Shown here: positions 1 to 9,704 of the stretch, one piece after another | How the letters are laid out: every line of letters starts with the position of its first letter | How positions within the stretch are numbered: the first letter of the stretch is position 1 | Source of the DNA: Lachnospiraceae bacterium | Lineage (GTDB): Bacteria > Bacillota > Clostridia > Lachnospirales > Lachnospiraceae | Assembly: GCA_017520425.1 (NCBI GenBank) | Contig: JAFXFO010000027.1 | Location: 120,762 to 184,761 of the forward strand | DNA length: 64,000 bases | Direction: 5' to 3' | Made by a program: the position numbers and the translations under genes | The notes under the pieces: generated by a model | Told to the model about the DNA's origin: nothing | What the model saw: only the letters and a program-made list of their open reading frames with translations | Database searches by the model: none

Positions 1-1413
1 CAGGGCTGGTACTTGTTTACGATAGTCACTTCTCAAATTCTGGAAGACAGAATAGATGAGGTGCTGGATTTGTATGATAAGCTGTTGGTGGTGGCCGGAC
101 TCATTGTAATCTTTGCCATTGCATACTACATATATACTTGCGGTAGTGATGAGAAGACCTTACGCACACTGGCATATGTGGATTCCGTGACAGAAGGCGA
201 TAATTATGCCTGCTTTATAGAGAAATATGAGGAATTAAAACCGGATAAAGGTTACTTTATTTCCATGGATTTAAATGACTTTAAGCTGGTAAATACCATA
301 TGCGGTATCAAAAAGGGAGATGAGACCTTACGTAAGGTATGGCAAGCAATTGAAGAACAACTGGGCGAAGGTGAACTGGCAGCCCGTATGAATGCTGACC
401 ATTATGTGTTGTTACTGAATGAATCCTCAAGGACTGAATTTACGGAAAGAATTCAGCAATTATCGACGAAAATCGGTGGAATTGCGGGAAATATCGGAGT
501 AATCAGTATTTGGCCCTATTTCGGTATTTATGAATTGCAGAAGGCCGAGGATGCAGAAACCTGTTTCGGATATGCAAATCAGGCGAAGCATCTGGTAAGA
601 GGAAAGCGTAAGCAAAATTATGCTTTTTACGAGCGTTCAGATTATGATAAGCTGGTAGCAGAGAAGAAGTTGGTGGATCAGTTTGAAGGTGCTATTGCAA
701 ATGGTGAATTTGAGATGTGGTATCAGCCCAAATATAAGAGTGACGACCAAACGGTAGTAGGAGCGGAAGCACTGGTACGTTGGCGTAAGGAAGATGGAAC
801 CATGCGTCAGCCATTAGACTTTATTCCTCTGTTTGAACGAAACGGTTTGATTGCTACATTGGATGAGCATGTGTTCAAGACTGTTTGTATGCAACAGAAG
901 AAGTGGGAAAAGGAAGGAAAGCATAGTTTCCCTATTTCCGTTAATATTTCACGCGCCAGCCTGTATTATGATGATATTATAGATCGTTATAAGAATATAT
1001 TGAAAGAATGCGATATTGAGCCGGGTTTGGTGCCGTTAGAGATTACAGAAAGTGCTACGGTGGATAATTCCCAAATCAGAAAACTGGTTGAGCGTTTCCA
1101 AGAAATAGGATTCCCCATCCATTTGGACGATTTTGGTAACGGTTATTCCGCTTTGTCTACCTTGAACATGATGCATTTTGATACCTTAAAGCTGGACAAG
1201 GGATTGGTTGATTTTATTGGTGACAGTAATGGTGAAAAGCTTTTGGGTTATACCATTAAGCTGGCAAAGAGCTTGGGAATGCGTATCACTGCAGAAGGTG
1301 TAGAATACAAGAATCAGGTGGAGTTCTTGCAGGATTTGGAATGTGATGAAATCCAGGGCTACTATTTCTCCAGGCCTTTACCCTTAGAGAAGTTTGAAGA
1401 ATTGATTAAGTAA
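1..1413 (+). CDS. GGDEF-EAL domain protein, C-terminal part (probable c-di-GMP phosphodiesterase)
   Basis: The reading frame is open to the window edge, so the gene is 5'-truncated. The first residues (GWYLFTIV) resemble the end of an extracytoplasmic Cache-type sensor. A membrane helix follows at about residues 24-43 (counting from the TTG at 13), then a GGDEF-type domain (about 50-205) and an EAL domain (about 220-466). The diguanylate cyclase signature is degraded: NADHY stands where GGDEF is expected. The EAL domain looks catalytically intact, with EAL in AEALVRW (E near 252), SVNIS, LEITES, DDFG, LKLDK, AEGVE and QGYYFSRP. I infer a membrane sensor that hydrolyses c-di-GMP, with the GGDEF domain serving a regulatory role. 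The signal sensed is unknown. Confidence 0.85.
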   Translation, partial: QGWYLFTIVTSQILEDRIDEVLDLYDKLLVVAGLIVIFAIAYYIYTCGSDEKTLRTLAYVDSVTEGDNYACFIEKYEELKPDKGYFISMDLNDFKLVNTICGIKKGDETLRKVWQAIEEQLGEGELAARMNADHYVLLLNESSRTEFTERIQQLSTKIGGIAGNIGVISIWPYFGIYELQKAEDAETCFGYANQAKHLVRGKRKQNYAFYERSDYDKLVAEKKLVDQFEGAIANGEFEMWYQPKYKSDDQTVVGAEALVRWRKEDGTMRQPLDFIPLFERNGLIATLDEHVFKTVCMQQKKWEKEGKHSFPISVNISRASLYYDDIIDRYKNILKECDIEPGLVPLEITESATVDNSQIRKLVERFQEIGFPIHLDDFGNGYSALSTLNMMHFDTLKLDKGLVDFIGDSNGEKLLGYTIKLAKSLGMRITAEGVEYKNQVEFLQDLECDEIQGYYFSRPLPLEKFEELIK

Positions 1414-1414
1414 T

Positions 1415-1458
1415 AAAAACACAAAACAGGGCTGTGAGTAGCCCTGTTTTGTGTTTTT
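1415..1458. terminator. Bidirectional intrinsic terminator between convergent genes
   Basis: A perfect 19-bp stem (1415-1433 with 1440-1458) encloses a 6-nt loop. The arms begin with A-runs and end with T-runs, so it can terminate both the EAL gene and the DegV gene. It overlaps the DegV stop codon. Confidence 0.9.
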
Positions 1459-2293
1459 ATTTTTCTACATAGATGATACCGAAAGCACCGGGGCCTACAT
1501 GGGCACCAATGGTAGAGCCTAACTGCAAGCGGGCATCTACGGTATAGCCTTCGGCCGCCAGTTTTTCTTCCAGCTTTTCGGTGTTTTCAGAACCGCAGGC
1601 ATATACGGTATAAAGAGGAAATGCAGGATTTAAATCCTTGCTGTTTAATGTTTTTAGGATAAACTGCAAGGCTTTGTTTTTGCCTATACATTTGCCGATG
1701 ACGCTAACTTCGCCTTCCACAGTGACGGAGATGACGGGCTTTAAGTTGGCCAGTTCACCAATGGTAGCAGCAGCCTTATTTAAGCGTCCGCCACGGTATA
1801 AATATTCCAGAGTGTCAAGCCCGGCAGCTACCTTTACCTTGCCCTTGAGGCTTTCCAAAGCAGCCACAACCTCCGGGGCAGATTTGTCCTGTGCAATCAG
1901 TTGCAGACCGTAATCTACAATTACACGGGTCATAATGGTAGCTGTCAGGGAGTCCACGATATAAATACCATCATAGTCCACCATGTCCTTTGCCAAATGA
2001 GCGCTCTGACAGGTGCCGCTTAAAGCAGAGGAGAGCAATACACAGATGATTTCTTCACCGTTTTCCTTTGCCTTTTCAAAAATCTCTGCAAAGGCTTGAG
2101 GAGAAGGCTGTGAGGTCTTAGGGAAATCCTCGCCGGTGGTCAATAATTCATAGAATTGGTCAGAGGTCAAATCCTCACCGGATAAATAATCCGTTCCATT
2201 TAAGCTGATAGTCAATGGTACATGGTATAAATTCTTTTCTTTTACCTCCGTAATGGTAAAGTCGGTAGAGGAATCTACTAATATTCGTATCAT
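1457..2293 (-). CDS. DegV family fatty-acid-binding protein
   Basis: This 278-residue protein has the full usual DegV length. It carries the family hallmarks IRILVDSSTD at the N-terminus, TSQPSP (60-65), SSALSGT (88-94) and YRGGRL (about 165). DegV/FakB proteins bind a fatty acid and present it to a FakA kinase for phosphorylation and entry into phospholipid synthesis. It lies 31 nt downstream of a MarR-type regulator on the same strand, so the two are probably cotranscribed and the regulator may respond to fatty acids. The start follows a good AGGAAAGG site. The specific ligand cannot be told from sequence. Confidence 0.9.
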   Translation of the reverse strand: MIRILVDSSTDFTITEVKEKNLYHVPLTISLNGTDYLSGEDLTSDQFYELLTTGEDFPKTSQPSPQAFAEIFEKAKENGEEIICVLLSSALSGTCQSAHLAKDMVDYDGIYIVDSLTATIMTRVIVDYGLQLIAQDKSAPEVVAALESLKGKVKVAAGLDTLEYLYRGGRLNKAAATIGELANLKPVISVTVEGEVSVIGKCIGKNKALQFILKTLNSKDLNPAFPLYTVYACGSENTEKLEEKLAAEGYTVDARLQLGSTIGAHVGPGAFGIIYVEK

Positions 2294-2324
2294 AATTGTT
2301 TTTCCTTTCCTATGGTGTTCATTA

Positions 2325-2771
2325 TTATTTTCCCAGATTAAGCTGTTCAGCTACTTCGGAAATTGCATTTAAGATTCTGATGGCATCCCGGGAACGTTCA
2401 TAGCCCAGTTTACTGATTACTGCATCTAAAATGCTCAGGATTTGCTTGTGCTGGGTTTCGTATATATGACATTGCTGCAGATTCATGGTCACATATACCT
2501 GACGCTTATCTGTGGTGGAGCGTTCTCTGCTGATTAAGTTCTTTTCCTCTAATTGATTCAAAGTACGATTCATCTGGGATTTCAGCATATTGGTCATCCT
2601 ACACAGGTCCGTAGCCGTAAGCGGTGTAGCTTTTTCACTATGTGCATGTTTGTATAAAATATTACAAATCAGGGATTCGTTATACGTAATTTCAGTAACC
2701 AAACGAGGGTTATTCACTGCTATGGATAAACGCAGCCAGGCATCCAGTAAATCTTCATTGATTTTTGTCAT
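2325..2771 (-). CDS. MarR family transcriptional regulator
   Basis: This 148-residue protein is typical MarR size. It has a winged helix-turn-helix in the middle (about 50-105), with the recognition region TDLCRMTNMLKSQMNRTLNQL followed by the wing ERSTTDKRQVYV. It is first in a two-gene unit with the DegV gene. The start has an AAAGGAG site. A 22-bp inverted repeat lies about 35 bp upstream and is a candidate autoregulatory operator. The effector is unknown, but by context it could be a lipid. Confidence 0.85.
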   Translation of the reverse strand: MTKINEDLLDAWLRLSIAVNNPRLVTEITYNESLICNILYKHAHSEKATPLTATDLCRMTNMLKSQMNRTLNQLEEKNLISRERSTTDKRQVYVTMNLQQCHIYETQHKQILSILDAVISKLGYERSRDAIRILNAISEVAEQLNLGK

Positions 2772-2804
2772 AGGTACTCCTTTCGTTAAAGTTCATGAGT
2801 TAGG

Positions 2805-2826
2805 ACTATTTCACAATGTAAATAGT
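2805..2826. promoter_or_regulatory. Candidate MarR operator (inverted repeat)
   Basis: Perfect 7-bp arms, ACTATTT and AAATAGT, are separated by 8 bp between the MarR promoter and its start codon. MarR proteins commonly bind such dyads in their own promoter. Assignment is by position only. Confidence 0.4.
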
Positions 2827-2851
2827 TCACAAAATAAACAGTACAGAAAGT

Positions 2852-2880
2852 ATACTAACATGTGTCAAAATATATGTCAA
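2852..2880 (-). promoter_or_regulatory. Promoter for the MarR-DegV unit
   Basis: On the minus strand TTGACA (2875-2880) and TAGTAT (2852-2857) are 17 bp apart, upstream of the MarR start and of the inverted repeat. Confidence 0.55.
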
Positions 2881-2920
2881 TAAAAATATTTGAAATTAAA
2901 AATATTTGAATGACAAAAAA

Positions 2921-2953
2921 GACTGATGTGTCCCATAAAGGGAGACATCAGTC
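2921..2953 (-). terminator. Intrinsic terminator of metY
   Basis: A 14-bp stem with one mismatch (2921-2934 with 2940-2953) is followed on the minus strand by a run of six T. It lies just after the O-acetylhomoserine sulfhydrylase stop codon. Confidence 0.85.
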
Positions 2954-2987
2954 TAAAAGTTGTGCTTTAGTTGCAATTGTTAAAAGA

Positions 2988-4265
2988 TTACTTGCAAGCC
3001 TCCAAAGCCTGTGCTAAGTCTGCGATAATATCATTTACATTTTCGATACCAACAGAGAAACGTACCAAATCGGGACCTACACCGGCTGCCCTTAATTCTT
3101 CGTCGTTCATCTGACGATGAGTAGCAGAAGCGGGATGGAGTACACAGGTACGGGCATCTGCCACGTGGGTAGCAATCATAGCTACCTGTAATTTGCTCAT
3201 GAACTTTTCAGCTGCGCTGCGGCCACCCTTTACACCGAAGGATACTACACCACAGGTGCCGTTAGGCATGTACTTCTGAGCTAAATCATAGTACTTGTTA
3301 CTCTTTAAGCCGGGATAATTCACCCATTCGATACACTCGTGAGCTTCTAAGAACTCTGCCACCTTCTGTGCATTTTCGCAGTGGCGGGGCATACGTACAT
3401 GCAAGGACTCCAGTCCTAAATTCAATAAATATGCATTCATGGGAGCCTGAATGGAACCAAAGTCTCTCATAAGCTGAGCGGTAGCCTTGGTAATGAAAGC
3501 ACCTTCCAGACCAAACTTTTCTGCATATGTAACTCCGTGATATGAATCATCGGGAGTGGTAAGTCCCGGGAACTTATCGGCATGAGCAAACCAGTCGAAC
3601 TTACCGGAATCAACGATACAGCCGCCCACGGTAGCGTCGTGACCATCCATGTACTTGGTGGTAGAGTGGGTAACAATATCAGCGCCCCACTCGAAAGGAC
3701 GACAGTTAATAGGGGTTGCAAAGGTATTGTCGATAATAAGCGGTACACCATGCTTATGAGCTGCGTTTGCAAACTTTTCAATATCCAATACAATCAATGC
3801 AGGGTTAGCGATGGTCTCACCAAACACTGCCTTGGTATTAGGCTTGAATGCAGCATCCAACTCTTCAGCAGAGCAGTCAGGGTCTACAAAGGTAAATTCA
3901 ATACCCATTCTCTTCATGGTTACAGAGAATAAGTTGAAGGTACCGCCATAGATGGTGGAAGCTGCTACTACATGGTCGCCACAGCTGCAAATATTGAAAA
4001 TAGCATAGAAGTTTGCTGCCTGTCCGGAGGAGGTCAGCATAGCTGCACTACCGCCTTCCAAAGCGCAAATCTTGCCTGCCACGTAATCGTTGGTAGGATT
4101 CTGAAGACGGGTGTAGAAATATCCGCTTGCTTCTAAATCAAACAGCTTGCCCATATCTTCACTGGAATCATATTTAAATGTAGTACTCTGTACAATAGGA
4201 ATCATGCGGGACTCACCGTTCTTGGGGGTGTAGCCGGCATGGATGCATTTTGTTTCTTTTTCCAT
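2988..4265 (-). CDS. metY: O-acetyl-L-homoserine sulfhydrylase (PLP-dependent)
   Basis: This 425-residue protein is a member of the Cys/Met metabolism PLP enzyme family. It makes homocysteine from O-acetylhomoserine and sulfide in the cytosol. YTRLQNPT (51-58), the Ser-rich cofactor loop near 79-81, DNTFATP (179-185) and the Schiff-base lysine in THSTTKYMDGH (K204) are all visible. The roughly 425-residue length and the GYTP/TTFKYDSSEDMGKLF start match MetY rather than the shorter MetB/MetC (about 380). It is monocistronic, with its own promoter and terminator. I see no SAM riboswitch in the short leader. Confidence 0.92.
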   Translation of the reverse strand: MEKETKCIHAGYTPKNGESRMIPIVQSTTFKYDSSEDMGKLFDLEASGYFYTRLQNPTNDYVAGKICALEGGSAAMLTSSGQAANFYAIFNICSCGDHVVAASTIYGGTFNLFSVTMKRMGIEFTFVDPDCSAEELDAAFKPNTKAVFGETIANPALIVLDIEKFANAAHKHGVPLIIDNTFATPINCRPFEWGADIVTHSTTKYMDGHDATVGGCIVDSGKFDWFAHADKFPGLTTPDDSYHGVTYAEKFGLEGAFITKATAQLMRDFGSIQAPMNAYLLNLGLESLHVRMPRHCENAQKVAEFLEAHECIEWVNYPGLKSNKYYDLAQKYMPNGTCGVVSFGVKGGRSAAEKFMSKLQVAMIATHVADARTCVLHPASATHRQMNDEELRAAGVGPDLVRFSVGIENVNDIIADLAQALEACK

Positions 4266-4299
4266 GGTTTAATTCTCCTTTTTTGTAAACATATAGTCT

Positions 4300-4327
4300 A
4301 TTCTAACATATTTTTGGCAGAGTTCAA
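4300..4327 (-). promoter_or_regulatory. Promoter for metY
   Basis: On the minus strand TTGAAC (4322-4327) and TAGAAT (4300-4305) are 16 bp apart. This gives a leader of only about 30 nt, too short for a riboswitch. Confidence 0.6.
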
Positions 4328-4360
4328 TAAAAAAATGAAGGATTTATATTGAGAAAGATG

Positions 4361-4379
4361 ACTCAATTATAAGTTGAGT
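4361..4379. promoter_or_regulatory. Inverted repeat upstream of the XRE gene, candidate operator
   Basis: Arms ACTCAA (4361-4366) and TTGAGT (4374-4379) are separated by 7 bp. They lie upstream of the XRE promoter and between divergently transcribed genes. Binding by the XRE protein is a positional guess. Confidence 0.3.
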
Positions 4380-4410
4380 GAATTGACATAGTGCTTCAAG
4401 GAATGCTTTA

Positions 4411-4439
4411 TGGACATTATAGGTAAGAGAATCTATAAT
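4411..4439 (+). promoter_or_regulatory. Promoter for the XRE regulator
   Basis: TGGACA (4411-4416) and TATAAT (4434-4439) are 17 bp apart, about 50 bp before the start codon. Confidence 0.6.
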
Positions 4440-4490
4440 AAGCCTTAAGAAAAGCGCTTTTCAATTTTATGCAATAGTGAGGAAGAGATT

Positions 4491-5156
4491 ATGTTTGATA
4501 TGCAAAAAATAGGTAAGAAAATTGTTTCATTAAGAAAGCAAAAGAATATGACCCAGATGGAGCTGGCAGATCGGATGGGTATCAGTTTCCAGGCTGTATC
4601 CAATTGGGAGAGAGGCAATAGTATGCCGGATATTTCTAAGCTACCGGAGCTGGCAGAAATTTTTGGAGTTTCTCTGGATGAATTGTTGGGTGAAAAGTCA
4701 TCCCTTGTGGAGGCTGCTGTGGAAAACAGACTGGAAGAATGTGTGAAGAGTGGAGATGCCATAGAGGAAGAAATTAAAGATGTGTTGCCAATCTTAAAGC
4801 CCGACCAGATTCAAAATATGGCAGCAAATGCAGATGCCCAAACGATATGTGCATTTTTGCCTTTCTTGGATGAAGATGATGTGAAAGAACTGGCCAAGGA
4901 AGCCAGAGAGAATGGAAAGGAATTTGCTTTTTATCTTCCGTTCATGGATGATGAAGTGATAGCGGAGTGGGCTAGAGAAGATAAGAAGAATGGTAAGAGT
5001 ATTGCGGTGTATTTGCCCTTCATGGATGAGGATGATGTGGCAGATATGGCCAAAGAGGCATTAGAGAATGGGCAGAATATTACAGGTTACCTGCCTTTTA
5101 TGGATGAAGATGATGTAAAGGATTTACTGATGATGGTGATGAAGAATAAAAAGTAA
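4491..5156 (+). CDS. XRE-type HTH regulator with C-terminal 26-residue LPF repeats
   Basis: Residues 1-65 form a canonical Cro/C1-type helix-turn-helix (IGKKIVSLRKQKNMTQMEL, AVSNWERG, PDISKLPELAEIFGVSLDELL). After a short acidic linker the C-terminus holds consecutive units of exactly 26 residues. Each begins LPF(L/M)D(D/E) and contains an alpha-helical Ala/Glu/Lys-rich stretch ending NG. Three full units and one partial are clear, and a more diverged one starting LPILKPDQ precedes them. I do not recognise a named family for the tail. It may be a protein-interaction or sensing module. The gene stands alone between its own promoter and a terminator. Confidence 0.85.
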   Translation: MFDMQKIGKKIVSLRKQKNMTQMELADRMGISFQAVSNWERGNSMPDISKLPELAEIFGVSLDELLGEKSSLVEAAVENRLEECVKSGDAIEEEIKDVLPILKPDQIQNMAANADAQTICAFLPFLDEDDVKELAKEARENGKEFAFYLPFMDDEVIAEWAREDKKNGKSIAVYLPFMDEDDVADMAKEALENGQNITGYLPFMDEDDVKDLLMMVMKNKK

Positions 5157-5163
5157 AAAACAC

Positions 5164-5195
5164 CCCGGTTTTAAGCAGTTAAGCTTATAACCGGG
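5164..5195. terminator. Bidirectional terminator between the XRE gene and the activase gene
   Basis: A 13-bp stem with one mismatch (5164-5176 with 5183-5195). It is flanked by an A-run on the left, which reads as a T-run on the minus strand, and by a T-rich stretch on the right. Confidence 0.8.
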
Positions 5196-5210
5196 ATTTG
5201 CTTTTTGATG

Positions 5211-8200
5211 TTAGTTGTTTTTTAGGTTTTTGTTAGCAGTTGACAACATCAGCTTAATACGATTCAACTGATTTACTTCGCTGGCACCGGGATCGTAGTC
5301 GATGGCTACGATATTGGATTCGGGATAAGCCTTGCGCAGAGATTTGATAACACCCTTACCTACCACATGGTTGGGGAGGCAGGCGAAAGGCTGTGTACAG
5401 ACAATGTTGGGTACATTGTCATGAATCAGCTCAATCATTTCGCCGGTTAAGAACCAACCTTCACCGGTCTGGTTTGCCAGGGATACGATGGGTTCAGCAT
5501 ATTTGGCAATCTCATAGATGGATGCCGGTGCGGTAAAGTGCTTACTCTTGCGATAAGCCTTCTTGGCAGGTCCCTGAAGGAAGTGTTCCACCGCCCAGAT
5601 GCCAAGCTTACTGATGCGGGCGGTTTTCTTGGAGGTGCCTAAATGCTCACCCTTGTATATCTGGTTGTAGAAGCAGTAGAGGACGAAGCCTACCAGCTCG
5701 GGTACCACAGCTTCCGCACCTTCAGACTCTAATAAATCTACCAGATAGTTATTGCCGGCAGGGGAGAATTTAACAAGGATTTCTCCTACGATACCCACTC
5801 GGGGCTTCTTAATATCTAATGTTTCAATATTATCAAAATCCTGAATAATCTGCTTGCATAGGGAAGAGAACTTGGAAAGCTTCACCTTCTTGGCAGAAAT
5901 AAATTCGGTAGCTACCTTCAGCCATTTCTGATGCATAGCGTTGACGCTTCCAGGTATTGCTTCATAGGGACGCATACGGTATACACAGCGCATGAAGATA
6001 TCGCCCAACTGGCCCGCCAGACAGATTCGAAGTCCTAAGTCGGCATCCAGTTTGAAGCCTGGATTGGTTTCAATACCGCCCAGATTTAAGGAAATAACAG
6101 GAATCTGGGACATGCCCGCCTTTTCCAGAGCACGGCGGATGAAACCGATATAGTTAGTTGCTCTACAACCACCACCGGTCTGGGTGATAATCAAGGCAGT
6201 TTTATTCAAATCATATTTGCCGGAAAGCAATGCTTCCATTAGCTGTCCCACTACCAAAAGAGAAGGATAGCAGGCATCGTTGTTAACATATTTAAGCCCC
6301 ACATCCACAGAGTGCTTATTATCGTTGGTAAGGACCTCGAAGCGATAGCCACAAGCTCTCATGGCAGGCTGTAACAAATCAAAGTGAATAGGCGACATCT
6401 GAGGACAGAGTATGGTGTATTCCTCACGCATTTCTTCCGTAAAGCTTACCTTGTTAATGGCGCTGGAACGGATTTCGCGTTTCTTGGCCGCTTTTTCCTT
6501 TACCTTTAACGCAGAAAGAAGGGAACGGATACGAATACGGGCAGCACCTAAGTTGTTGACCTCATCAATCTTTAAACAGGTATAAATCTTATCGGAGCCG
6601 GTGAGAATATCTGCCACCTGGTCGGTGGTTACTGCATCCAAACCGCAACCGAAAGAGTTGAGCTGAATCAAATCTACATTTTCCACAGTCTTTACGTAGC
6701 TGGCTGCTGCATAAAGTCTGGAATGATACATCCACTGGTCGGATACAATCAAAGGTCTCTCGGGACTTGCCAGATGGGAAATACTATCCTCTGTCAGCAC
6801 GGCAATATCGTAGGAGGTAATCATTTCCGGAATACCGTGGTTGATTTCCGGGTCGATATGGTAAGGACGACCGGCCAGTACAATACCGCGCTTTCCGGTT
6901 TCCTCTAAGTATTTGAGAACTTCTTCACCCTTGTTACGCATGTCCTGGCGGGCACGTTCCTGCTCCAGCCATGCTTTATGTACGGCATTCTTTATCTCGC
7001 TTGCAGGAATTTCCTTAAACTCACGAATGAGTGCATAGGAGATGGTGTCTTCATCACGGAAGGACATGAACGGGTTACGTAAGCGAACCTGTCCACTGGT
7101 AATTTCTTCTACATTGTTCTTAATATTTTCCGAATAGGATGTAACAATTGGACAGTTGTAATGATTGTTGGCCTCTTCAAATTCATTACGCTCATAGAAA
7201 AGAGCCGGATAGAAGATGGTATCCACATCATTACGAATCAGCCAGGTTACATGACCGTGTGCCAGCTTGGCAGGATAACACTCTGATTCACTGGGGATGG
7301 ATTCAATGCCTAATTCATAAATCTTACGGTTTGAGTTGGGAGAGAGGATGACTCTGAAGCCCAGCTCTGTTAGGAATGTGTGCCAGAATGGATAGTTTTC
7401 ATACATATTCAATACTCTGGGCACACCGATAATGCCACGGGGAGCCTGGTCCTCGGGCAAAGGTTCATAATCAAAAATACGTTTTAGCTTATATTCAAAT
7501 AAATTGGGTACATTGTTCGCGTTCTTCTGTCCGCCGATACCACGTTCGCAACGGTTGCCGGAGATATACTGGCGGCCGCCGGAGAAACGGTTGATAGTCA
7601 AGCGGCAGTTGTTGGTACAGCCTCGGCATTTGGCCATGCTGGTCTCAAACTGCAACTCATTAATCTTTTCAAAAGAAAGCATGGAGGTTTCATAGCCTTC
7701 GCTGTAGCGCTCTCTGGCAATCAGTGCGGCACCGAAAGCTCCCATGATGCCGGCGATGTCCGGGCGGATGGCTTCGCAGTTTGCAATCTTTTCAAAGCTT
7801 CGAAGGACTGCATCGTTGTAGAAGGTACCACCCTGAACCACGATTTCTTTACCTAATTCAGAGGCATCGGATACCTTGATTACCTTAAACAAAGCATTCT
7901 TAATAACCGAATAAGCCAGACCTGCGGATATATCGGAAACCTCAGCGCCTTCCTTCTGGGCCTGCTTTACCTTGGAATTCATAAATACGGTACAGCGGGT
8001 ACCCAAATCAATGGGATGCTTGGCAAAAAGAGCGGCTGCCGCAAAATCCTGCACCTGGAAATTCAGGGACTTGGCAAAGGTCTCTATAAAGGAACCGCAT
8101 CCGGAAGAACAAGCTTCGTTCAGCTGTACACTGTCTACGGTCTGATTCTTGATTTTAATACATTTCATATCCTGACCGCCGATGTCCAGGATGCAGTCTA

Positions 8201-9473
8201 CCTTGGGATTGAAGAAGGCAGCCGCATAATAGTGGGCAACAGTTTCTACTTCACCGTCATCTAAAAGGAAAGCAGCCTTCATCAAAGCTTCACCGTAACC
8301 GGTGGAGCAGGAGCGGACAATCTTCACGCCTTCCGGCAGAAGGCTGTATATTTTTTTGATGGCGCTGATAGCTGTAAGCAGCGGACTACCATCGTTATTA
8401 CTATAGAAAGAGTACAGAAGGGAACCGTCTTCCCCTACCAAGGCCACCTTGGTGGTGGTAGAGCCGGCGTCAATACCCAGGTATGCATTGCCCTGATACT
8501 TGGAAAGAATACCGGTGGTTACCTTGTGAGCTGCATGACGTGCCACGAAAGCATCATATTCTTCCTGTGAGGCAAAGAGAGGCTCCATACGCTCTACCTC
8601 AAACTCCATCTTAATATCGGAGGAGAGCTTGCCTACCATTTCTTCCAAAGTATATTTTACATCCTCTTTTGCATTCAGGGCAGAACCGATGGCTGCAAAG
8701 AGGTGGGAATTGTCTGTATCAATAATATGTTCGTCGTCTAATTTCAGAGTACGGATAAAAGCGGCCTTCAGCTGGTCTAAGAAATGTAAGGGACCGCCTA
8801 AAAATGCCACATGTCCGCGAATGGGTTTACCACAGGCCAAACCGCTGATGGTCTGATTTACCACTGCCTGAAAGATGGAAGCGGACAAATCTTCCTTGGT
8901 AGCACCATCGTTAATCAAGGGCTGGATATCGGTTTTTGCAAATACACCGCAACGTGCTGCAATGGTGTATAAGGACTGGTAATTCTTGGCATACTCATTT
9001 AGACCGGAAGCATCCGTCTGAATCAGGGAAGCCATCTGGTCAATGAAGGAACCGGTACCGCCTGCGCAGATACCGTTCATACGTTGCTCTACGTTACCGC
9101 CTTCAAAATAAATGATTTTCGCATCTTCGCCACCCAATTCGATGGCTACATCTGTTTGGGGAGCCAATTCCTGTAAAGAAGTGGCAACCGCAATTACTTC
9201 CTGGGTAAAGGGTACACCCAGGTGATTTGCCAAAGTTAAACCGCCGGAACCGGTAATCATGGGACAAAGGGTAATATTTCCTAATTCTTTATATGCTTTT
9301 TGGAGAAGAGAGCTTAAAGTCTCCCGGATATTGGCAAAATGTCTTTCATAATCCGAAAAGAGAATGGTATGTGCCTCATCCAAAATGGCTATTTTAACGG
9401 TTGTGGAACCGATATCAATACCCAGAGTATATATGGAATTTGTTGTTAATTCATTGGTTTTTTCTGTGTTCAT
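5211..9473 (-). CDS. Large 2-hydroxyacyl-CoA dehydratase activase-like protein (two ASKHA ATPase domains plus DUF2229-type region)
   Basis: This 1420-residue protein has two BcrA/BadF/HgdC-type ATPase domains. Domain one starts [10 protein letters not shown] and carries both cluster cysteines ([11 protein letters not shown] and [11 protein letters not shown]). Domain two starts [10 protein letters not shown] and carries ACSSGCGSF and [11 protein letters not shown] cysteine cluster CRGCTNNC follows, then a DUF2229-type region ([11 protein letters not shown]) and a reductase-like C-terminal part ([37 protein letters not shown]). Activases of this family use ATP to push electrons from a [4Fe-4S] cluster to a partner reductase or dehydratase. 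Here ATPase and acceptor-like modules are on one chain. The substrate is unknown, and no dehydratase genes are adjacent. It has its own promoter. Confidence 0.85.
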   Translation of the reverse strand: MNTEKTNELTTNSIYTLGIDIGSTTVKIAILDEAHTILFSDYERHFANIRETLSSLLQKAYKELGNITLCPMITGSGGLTLANHLGVPFTQEVIAVATSLQELAPQTDVAIELGGEDAKIIYFEGGNVEQRMNGICAGGTGSFIDQMASLIQTDASGLNEYAKNYQSLYTIAARCGVFAKTDIQPLINDGATKEDLSASIFQAVVNQTISGLACGKPIRGHVAFLGGPLHFLDQLKAAFIRTLKLDDEHIIDTDNSHLFAAIGSALNAKEDVKYTLEEMVGKLSSDIKMEFEVERMEPLFASQEEYDAFVARHAAHKVTTGILSKYQGNAYLGIDAGSTTTKVALVGEDGSLLYSFYSNNDGSPLLTAISAIKKIYSLLPEGVKIVRSCSTGYGEALMKAAFLLDDGEVETVAHYYAAAFFNPKVDCILDIGGQDMKCIKIKNQTVDSVQLNEACSSGCGSFIETFAKSLNFQVQDFAAAALFAKHPIDLGTRCTVFMNSKVKQAQKEGAEVSDISAGLAYSVIKNALFKVIKVSDASELGKEIVVQGGTFYNDAVLRSFEKIANCEAIRPDIAGIMGAFGAALIARERYSEGYETSMLSFEKINELQFETSMAKCRGCTNNCRLTINRFSGGRQYISGNRCERGIGGQKNANNVPNLFEYKLKRIFDYEPLPEDQAPRGIIGVPRVLNMYENYPFWHTFLTELGFRVILSPNSNRKIYELGIESIPSESECYPAKLAHGHVTWLIRNDVDTIFYPALFYERNEFEEANNHYNCPIVTSYSENIKNNVEEITSGQVRLRNPFMSFRDEDTISYALIREFKEIPASEIKNAVHKAWLEQERARQDMRNKGEEVLKYLEETGKRGIVLAGRPYHIDPEINHGIPEMITSYDIAVLTEDSISHLASPERPLIVSDQWMYHSRLYAAASYVKTVENVDLIQLNSFGCGLDAVTTDQVADILTGSDKIYTCLKIDEVNNLGAARIRIRSLLSALKVKEKAAKKREIRSSAINKVSFTEEMREEYTILCPQMSPIHFDLLQPAMRACGYRFEVLTNDNKHSVDVGLKYVNNDACYPSLLVVGQLMEALLSGKYDLNKTALIITQTGGGCRATNYIGFIRRALEKAGMSQIPVISLNLGGIETNPGFKLDADLGLRICLAGQLGDIFMRCVYRMRPYEAIPGSVNAMHQKWLKVATEFISAKKVKLSKFSSLCKQIIQDFDNIETLDIKKPRVGIVGEILVKFSPAGNNYLVDLLESEGAEAVVPELVGFVLYCFYNQIYKGEHLGTSKKTARISKLGIWAVEHFLQGPAKKAYRKSKHFTAPASIYEIAKYAEPIVSLANQTGEGWFLTGEMIELIHDNVPNIVCTQPFACLPNHVVGKGVIKSLRKAYPESNIVAIDYDPGASEVNQLNRIKLMLSTANKNLKNN

Positions 9474-9536
9474 TTATGGTAATCCTTTCTGAAATAAGGG
9501 TATATCCAAGATTGACAATTTTGGACATACAAAAAA

Positions 9537-9565
9537 ATTATACGACAGAGTTACAAAAAAAGCAA
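9537..9565 (-). promoter_or_regulatory. Promoter for the activase gene
   Basis: On the minus strand TTGCTT (9560-9565) and TATAAT (9537-9542) are 17 bp apart. The leader is about 60 nt. Confidence 0.65.
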
Positions 9566-9640
9566 GAAAGGTAAAGATATCTTAGGCATGAAATTTTTGT
9601 AAAGATTCTATCAATTTTTATGAAAATCCCACAAGATTAG

Positions 9641-9669
9641 TTTACTTCTGGGAATAGTAATGGTATATT
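9641..9669 (+). promoter_or_regulatory. Promoter for the rhomboid-like gene and following operon
   Basis: TTTACT (9641-9646) and TATATT (9664-9669) are 17 bp apart. Transcription would start near 9676. That makes the ATG at 9684 almost leaderless and favours the ATG at 9705. Confidence 0.55.
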
Positions 9670-9704
9670 TATTGCATTAGGTAATGAAAGGCTTGGTTAT
9701 TTAT

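Noticed and set aside
4266-4330. SAM riboswitch upstream of metY
   Set aside because: The predicted leader is only about 30 nt, and no riboswitch core is visible.
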